A stretch of DNA of 32,722 nucleotides from Euryarchaeota archaeon RBG_19FT_COMBO_69_17 (GTDB taxonomy: Archaea; Thermoplasmatota; Thermoplasmata; RBG-16-68-12), in the NCBI GenBank assembly GCA_001800825.1, contig MGWD01000047.1:7600-40321 (forward strand), written 5' to 3'. A program made the position numbers and the translations under genes. Below are positions 29,546-32,722 of the stretch, piece by piece. The notes under the pieces are model-generated. The model did no database searches. It saw nothing but the letters and a program-made list of their open reading frames with translations, and was not told where the DNA came from. Positions within the stretch are counted from its first letter, which is position 1. Every line of letters starts with the position of its first letter.

Positions 29546-29554
29546 TACTTATCG
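29546..29554 (-). promoter_or_regulatory. Possible internal promoter before rrp4
   Basis: CGATAAGTA on the minus strand in the 78-bp gap between SBDS and rrp4. Could allow exosome genes to be expressed apart from psmA-SBDS; weak match. Confidence 0.3.
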
Positions 29555-29581
29555 TTTTGGGTCGCCCGCCCCTCGCCCGGG

Positions 29582-30322
29582 TCAGAGACGCTGGTCCTGC
29601 TTCAGGATGCGCGTCTCCACGTTCCCCTTCGTCTTCGCGTTGAGCTTCTCGAGGAACTCCGTCTGCATCCCTGCGGGCATCTCCACGACCCCAATCCACG
29701 CCCCCGTAGACTGCCACTCCTCCCGGAGGATTGTCCCGAACGCCTTGAGGTCGCCGTAGCACTTCGCGCTGTCCTCCGCGCTCAGCTTCACGGCGATGCG
29801 GACTTTCTCGAATCGGATCGGGATGAGGGGGCGCAGGGCGCTGAGGACGTCCTTCACCTGCTCCTCGACCCCCTTGAACGGGTCCACATGGACCTTCGCC
29901 TCCTCCATCGCGATCTCGATCCGTTGGGGAGGGTGGGGCGCGCCTGTCTGGGGGTTGATCGCGTTCGCCGCGATGTACTGGATGATCTGCCTGCGCTTCG
30001 CCTCGAGCATCTGGCGGCGCTGCTCCGTCGTGAGCTGGATCTCGCCCTTCAGGATGACCTGCTTCGCGACGGCGAGGGGTTCCGTCGTGCCGAAGAACTC
30101 GGCCATCTTCTCCTCGGAGGCTTTGGAGCCTTTGTGGGCGTCCCGGAACACCTGGTCGATTGCGAGCTCGCGGAGGAGGTCGACCTCCTTCCCGTCGCGG
30201 AGGGCCTGGACCGCATCCGGCTTTACGATGACCTCGAACCGCTCGCCGGACTTCTCGATCCGCGCGATCACATACTCGGAGAAGACGTCATCCCGTCGGT
30301 CGGAGCGAAGCTCCTTCGGCAT
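29582..30322 (-). CDS. Ribosome maturation protein SBDS (Sdo1)
   Basis: Archaeal SBDS, which binds the 50S subunit and, with the elongation-factor-like GTPase, helps release aIF6 in eukaryotes. 246 residues with three domains: an FYSH N-terminal domain ([41 protein letters not shown]), a helical middle domain ([40 protein letters not shown]) and a ferredoxin-like C-terminus ([14 protein letters not shown]). It follows psmA by 9 nt. Confidence 0.95.
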   Translation of the reverse strand: MPKELRSDRRDDVFSEYVIARIEKSGERFEVIVKPDAVQALRDGKEVDLLRELAIDQVFRDAHKGSKASEEKMAEFFGTTEPLAVAKQVILKGEIQLTTEQRRQMLEAKRRQIIQYIAANAINPQTGAPHPPQRIEIAMEEAKVHVDPFKGVEEQVKDVLSALRPLIPIRFEKVRIAVKLSAEDSAKCYGDLKAFGTILREEWQSTGAWIGVVEMPAGMQTEFLEKLNAKTKGNVETRILKQDQRL

Positions 30323-30331
30323 GGGCTCCCC

Positions 30332-31057
30332 TTAGGCGGCCGCGGGGATCCGGGAGAGGTACTCGGAGACCTCGGCCTCCGACAGGCGGCGGAACTTCTC
30401 GCCCTCGACGACGACCCCGACCTCGATGGCCCGGGCGTCGAGCTTCTCCCCCTCGGACGCCTTCTGGAGGGCCTCGAGGCCCAGGATGACGGCATCGTCC
30501 TTTGCGATCCCGTCCTTGTACTTCTCCTCGAAGAGCTCCATGACCGCGTTCCGGCCCGCGCCGATGCTGCCCGCCTTGTACGACACAAGGGCCCCGCTCG
30601 GGTCCGTCTCGAACAGGTGGGTCCCCAGATCGTCCACGCCGGCCACGAGGAGGGCTGTGCCGAAGGGGCGGACGCCGCCGTACTGGGTGTAGTTCTGCTT
30701 GTAGTCGCAGATCCGCTTGACGAGGAGGTCCACCCCGATCCGCTCGCTGTACGTCACCTTGTTGATCTGGGCGACGAGGCGGGCGTAGTCCACGAGGACC
30801 CGAGCGTCGGCCACGAGGCCCGACGTCGCGGCGCCGATGTGATCGTCGATCTGGAAGATCTTCTCGATGGAGGAGGTCTCGACAAGCCTCGACCCGATCT
30901 TCTTGTCCGCCATCAGCACGATCCCGTTCTTGAACTTCAGGCCGGCCGTCGTGTTCCCGCGGGTGACCGCAACCCGCGCGTATTCGACCTGGAACAGGCG
31001 GCCGTCGGGACTGAAGACGGTGATTGCTCGGTCGTAGGCCATTTGACCCGGCTGCAT
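30332..31057 (-). CDS. psmA: Proteasome subunit alpha
   Basis: Outer-ring subunit of the 20S proteasome. 241 residues. The alpha-type signature AYDRAITVFSPDGRLFQVEYA is at 7-27 (shown as AYDRAITVFSPDGR), RGNTTAGLKFKNGIVLMADK, the pore-facing N-terminus MQPGQ and IGAATSGLVADARVLVDYAR follow. ATG 31057 matches the family's N-terminal gate length. The gene starts from its own tandem TATA-like boxes inside the superoperon. Confidence 0.96.
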   Translation of the reverse strand: MQPGQMAYDRAITVFSPDGRLFQVEYARVAVTRGNTTAGLKFKNGIVLMADKKIGSRLVETSSIEKIFQIDDHIGAATSGLVADARVLVDYARLVAQINKVTYSERIGVDLLVKRICDYKQNYTQYGGVRPFGTALLVAGVDDLGTHLFETDPSGALVSYKAGSIGAGRNAVMELFEEKYKDGIAKDDAVILGLEALQKASEGEKLDARAIEVGVVVEGEKFRRLSEAEVSEYLSRIPAAA

Positions 31058-31074
31058 AAGACGCCTCTTCGCCG

Positions 31075-31084
31075 CCTAATAAGG
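31075..31084 (-). promoter_or_regulatory. TATA-like box proximal to psmA
   Basis: CCTTATTAGG on the minus strand, centred 23 nt before the psmA ATG. Confidence 0.5.
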
Positions 31085-31090
31085 CGGTCG

Positions 31091-31100
31091 CTTATAAGGG
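31091..31100 (-). promoter_or_regulatory. TATA-like box distal to psmA, overlapping the rnp2 stop
   Basis: CCCTTATAAG is identical to the box used before the DUF106 gene. It contains the TAA stop codon of rnp2 and is 39 nt before the psmA ATG. Confidence 0.55.
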
Positions 31101-31421
31101 TTCTTTCCGGGACGCGCGCGCAGACTGGGTCGCGCGGTCGTCGAGATACTTCGACGTCGCCCTCCGGATCGTCCCCGATGTCCCGAGGGTTACCGTACGG
31201 ACGGATTCCCCCGCGACGCGCTCGATGGACCGCAACGCGGCGATCGTCTCGTCCTTCCGCACATGGATGCACCGGGCGAGCCCGAGCCGACCGTTGAAGC
31301 CCACGAGATGGGGCCGTGCCGGGAGTCCGCGGAGGGCCTCGAGGACCTCGTCCGGGGAGAAGGCTCGAGGGCCTTCCACGCGGAACGCGATGTAACGGTA
31401 CCGCGGCCGGCGGGTGCTCAC
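31092..31421 (-). CDS. rnp2: RNase P protein component 2 (Pop5)
   Basis: Pop5 homologue, part of archaeal RNase P with Rpp30. 109 residues: PRYRYIAFRVEGPRAFSPDE, HLVGFNGRLGLARCIHVRKD and RTVTLGTSGTIRRATSKYL are characteristic. GTG start at 31421. The Rpp30 partner gene often adjacent is not present upstream, where ftsZ lies instead. Confidence 0.92.
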   Translation of the reverse strand: MSTRRPRYRYIAFRVEGPRAFSPDEVLEALRGLPARPHLVGFNGRLGLARCIHVRKDETIAALRSIERVAGESVRTVTLGTSGTIRRATSKYLDDRATQSARASRKEPL

Positions 31422-31460
31422 GCTCGCCCGGTAGGGAATGAAGGGAAAAGAAGGTTGGGG

Positions 31461-31465
31461 AAAAA
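31461..31465 (-). terminator. T-rich terminator region after ftsZ
   Basis: The minus strand after the ftsZ stop reads as a pyrimidine-rich tract with T5 and, further on, T4, ending the ftsZ transcript just before the rnp2 start. The same tract may serve as a weak rnp2 promoter. Confidence 0.35.
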
Positions 31466-31476
31466 GAGGAGGAGGT

Positions 31477-32610
31477 TCAGCGTACTTCGTCGACGTCGCT
31501 CGACGTCGCCACGGGGCCCGTGTAGATGTCCTTGCCCATGATGGACTTGGACTTCACGCCCGTGATCACGAGGAGGACGCGGATCGTGTTCGCGAGGTCG
31601 TCGTCCACGGAGCAGCCCCAGATGATCCGCGACATGGGGTTGATCTTCTGGCCGACGATCTCCGCCGCGCGCTCCGCCTCGGACACCGTGAGATCGGGTC
31701 CGCCGACGACGCGCACGAGGGCTCCTCGCGCGTGGGTGAGGTCCACTTCGCCGAGGAGGGGGGACTCGAGGGCCTCGTTAATCGCGTACTCCACGCGGTC
31801 CCGCTCTTCCTCGCTTTCGCCGATCCCGATCATCGCGACCCCGCCGCCCTTCATGATCGTCATGAGGTCCGCGTAGTCGAGGTTCACGAGGCCCGGCTTC
31901 GTGATGATCTCCGTCATGCCCTTGATGGATTGCATGAGGATCTCGTCCGCGACTTTGAACGCAGCGTTGATCGGCAGCCGGGGTACGAGCTCGAGGAGCT
32001 TGTCGTTGTAGATCACGATCGTCGTGTCGCAGAACTTGCGGAGCTTGTCGAGGCCCGCCTCCGCGTTCTCCATGCGGATCTTCCCTTCGGACTTGAAGGG
32101 CATCGTCACGACGCCCATCGTGAGGGCGCCCTCGTCCTTCGCGACCCGGGCCACGTACTGGGCGGACCCCGTGCCCGTGCCGCCGCCCATGCCCGCCGTG
32201 ATGAACACGACGTGGGCCCCGCGGATGAAGTCCCGAATCTCTTCCTCGTTCTCGTGGGCCGCCTGCTCCCCGACCTCGGGGAGGGCCCCCGCGCCGAGGC
32301 CCTTCGTCAGGCGCTTCCCGATGAGGATCTTCTTCGGCGCGTGGACGGAGAGGAGGTGCTTGGCGTCCGTGTTGATCGCGGCCATCTGGGCGCCCGAGAT
32401 CCCGGCCTCGCTGCACCGGTTGATCGTGTTGGATCCGCCGCCCCCGCAACCGACGATCTTGATCGACACGTTGATCGAGTCGACGATCTTCTCGATCTCC
32501 GCGTCGTCGTCCGTCTTCTTCGGCTCGGCCTTCGCCTGCGCCTCTCGCTTCTCCTGTTCCTTCACTTCTTCCTGGTGCCGGGCCAAGGCCTCGTTGAGAA
32601 TCGACTTCAT
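31477..32610 (-). CDS. ftsZ: Cell division protein FtsZ
   Basis: Tubulin-like GTPase that forms the division ring. 377 residues. An N-terminal charged extension (about 1-45, rich in Glu/Lys) is predicted to be helical. Then [16 protein letters not shown] (about 50-65), the tubulin signature GGGTGTGSA (about 143-151), VITAGM-like [13 protein letters not shown] and the synergy loop [20 protein letters not shown]. The C-terminus is short. It has a TATA box about 55 nt upstream and a GGGATGG stretch just before the ATG that may act in ribosome binding. Confidence 0.96.
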   Translation of the reverse strand: MKSILNEALARHQEEVKEQEKREAQAKAEPKKTDDDAEIEKIVDSINVSIKIVGCGGGGSNTINRCSEAGISGAQMAAINTDAKHLLSVHAPKKILIGKRLTKGLGAGALPEVGEQAAHENEEEIRDFIRGAHVVFITAGMGGGTGTGSAQYVARVAKDEGALTMGVVTMPFKSEGKIRMENAEAGLDKLRKFCDTTIVIYNDKLLELVPRLPINAAFKVADEILMQSIKGMTEIITKPGLVNLDYADLMTIMKGGGVAMIGIGESEEERDRVEYAINEALESPLLGEVDLTHARGALVRVVGGPDLTVSEAERAAEIVGQKINPMSRIIWGCSVDDDLANTIRVLLVITGVKSKSIMGKDIYTGPVATSSDVDEVR

Positions 32611-32660
32611 CGAACCATCCCATCCCGATGGACTCTGACGCCGGGCGAATCGGGCTGAGG

Positions 32661-32670
32661 GTATTTAAAA
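32661..32670 (-). promoter_or_regulatory. TATA box of ftsZ
   Basis: TTTTAAATAC on the minus strand, centred about 55 nt before the ATG, so ftsZ has a leader of about 30 nt, unlike most genes here. Confidence 0.6.
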
Positions 32671-32722
32671 GTAGTCATACATTCGTCTGACGCTTCCTCA
32701 AGCCCGCATCTGCCGTCGGGAC

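Noticed and set aside
28631-31297. Very long plus-strand open frame over the exosome genes
   Set aside because: It is antisense to psmA, SBDS, rrp4 and rrp41, all of which have clear homologues. Long antisense frames are expected at this G+C content.
1-32722. CRISPR arrays, insertion sequences, rRNA, phage genes
   Set aside because: No regularly spaced repeats, transposase or integrase motifs, terminal inverted repeats or rRNA stretches were found by reading both strands.
32671-32722. Start or end of a further gene upstream of ftsZ
   Set aside because: A short minus-strand frame is open to the window edge and stops just before the ftsZ TATA box, but about 16 codons are too few to judge.

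Overview
The window reads as a stretch of chromosome from a G+C-rich archaeon, most likely a euryarchaeal lineage near Thermoplasmata (lineage is inference). The archaeal assignment rests on gene content: prefoldin beta, Cbf5, the exosome subunits Rrp4/Rrp41/Rrp42, SBDS, proteasome alpha, RNase P Pop5, RPL37Ae, RpoP/Rpb12, KEOPS Pcc1, archaeal RibL and RibC, geranylgeranyl reductase and an EMC3-like DUF106 insertase. Promoters are archaeal too: short TATA-like elements lie about 25-35 nt before many start codons, implying many leaderless mRNAs. No rRNA, CRISPR array, insertion sequence or prophage was seen; one tRNA gene was found.

Layout. Bases 1-6530 hold the tail of a secreted protein, folD (minus), a two-winged-helix regulator with a geranylgeranyl reductase, a methylenetetrahydrofolate reductase-like gene, and purH-purN: mainly one-carbon and purine metabolism. 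Bases 6530-7045 form a gene-poor segment with two copies of a hairpin-forming repeat. Bases 7046-16445 are accessory in character: a GAF protein resembling free methionine-R-sulfoxide reductase, small exported proteins, a membrane-anchored subtilisin, a 7TM/ATP-grasp fusion, a regulator with a 3-TM partner, a calcium-motif surface protein, a TRAM protein, zinc-ribbon proteins and a coupled pair of membrane proteins. Bases 16615-20327 carry metG, an unknown gene, a PHP phosphoesterase and a roadblock protein.

Bases 20425-22488 (minus) are a tightly overlapping riboflavin/FAD operon, ribB-ribL-ribC-ribH. A divergent phosphoglucose/phosphomannose isomerase follows. Bases 23665-25337 (minus) hold cmk, cbf5 and a tRNA-Ser(GGA). 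Bases 26139-31421 (minus) are the classical archaeal exosome/proteasome superoperon: rnp2 (pop5), psmA, SBDS, rrp4, rrp41, rrp42, rpl37ae, rpoP, pcc1, pfdB. ftsZ lies just upstream.

The most striking observation is the tRNA-Ser gene. Read contiguously its T-arm and acceptor look broken. Removing 35 nt from the T-loop restores perfect T and acceptor stems, and the junctions form an exact bulge-helix-bulge (3-4-3) splicing motif. This is a non-canonical intron at tRNA position 59/60. Other notable points are a probable CTG start codon for ribC, the duplicated hairpin element, and the fusion of a 7TM_transglut-like membrane domain to an ATP-grasp ligase domain.
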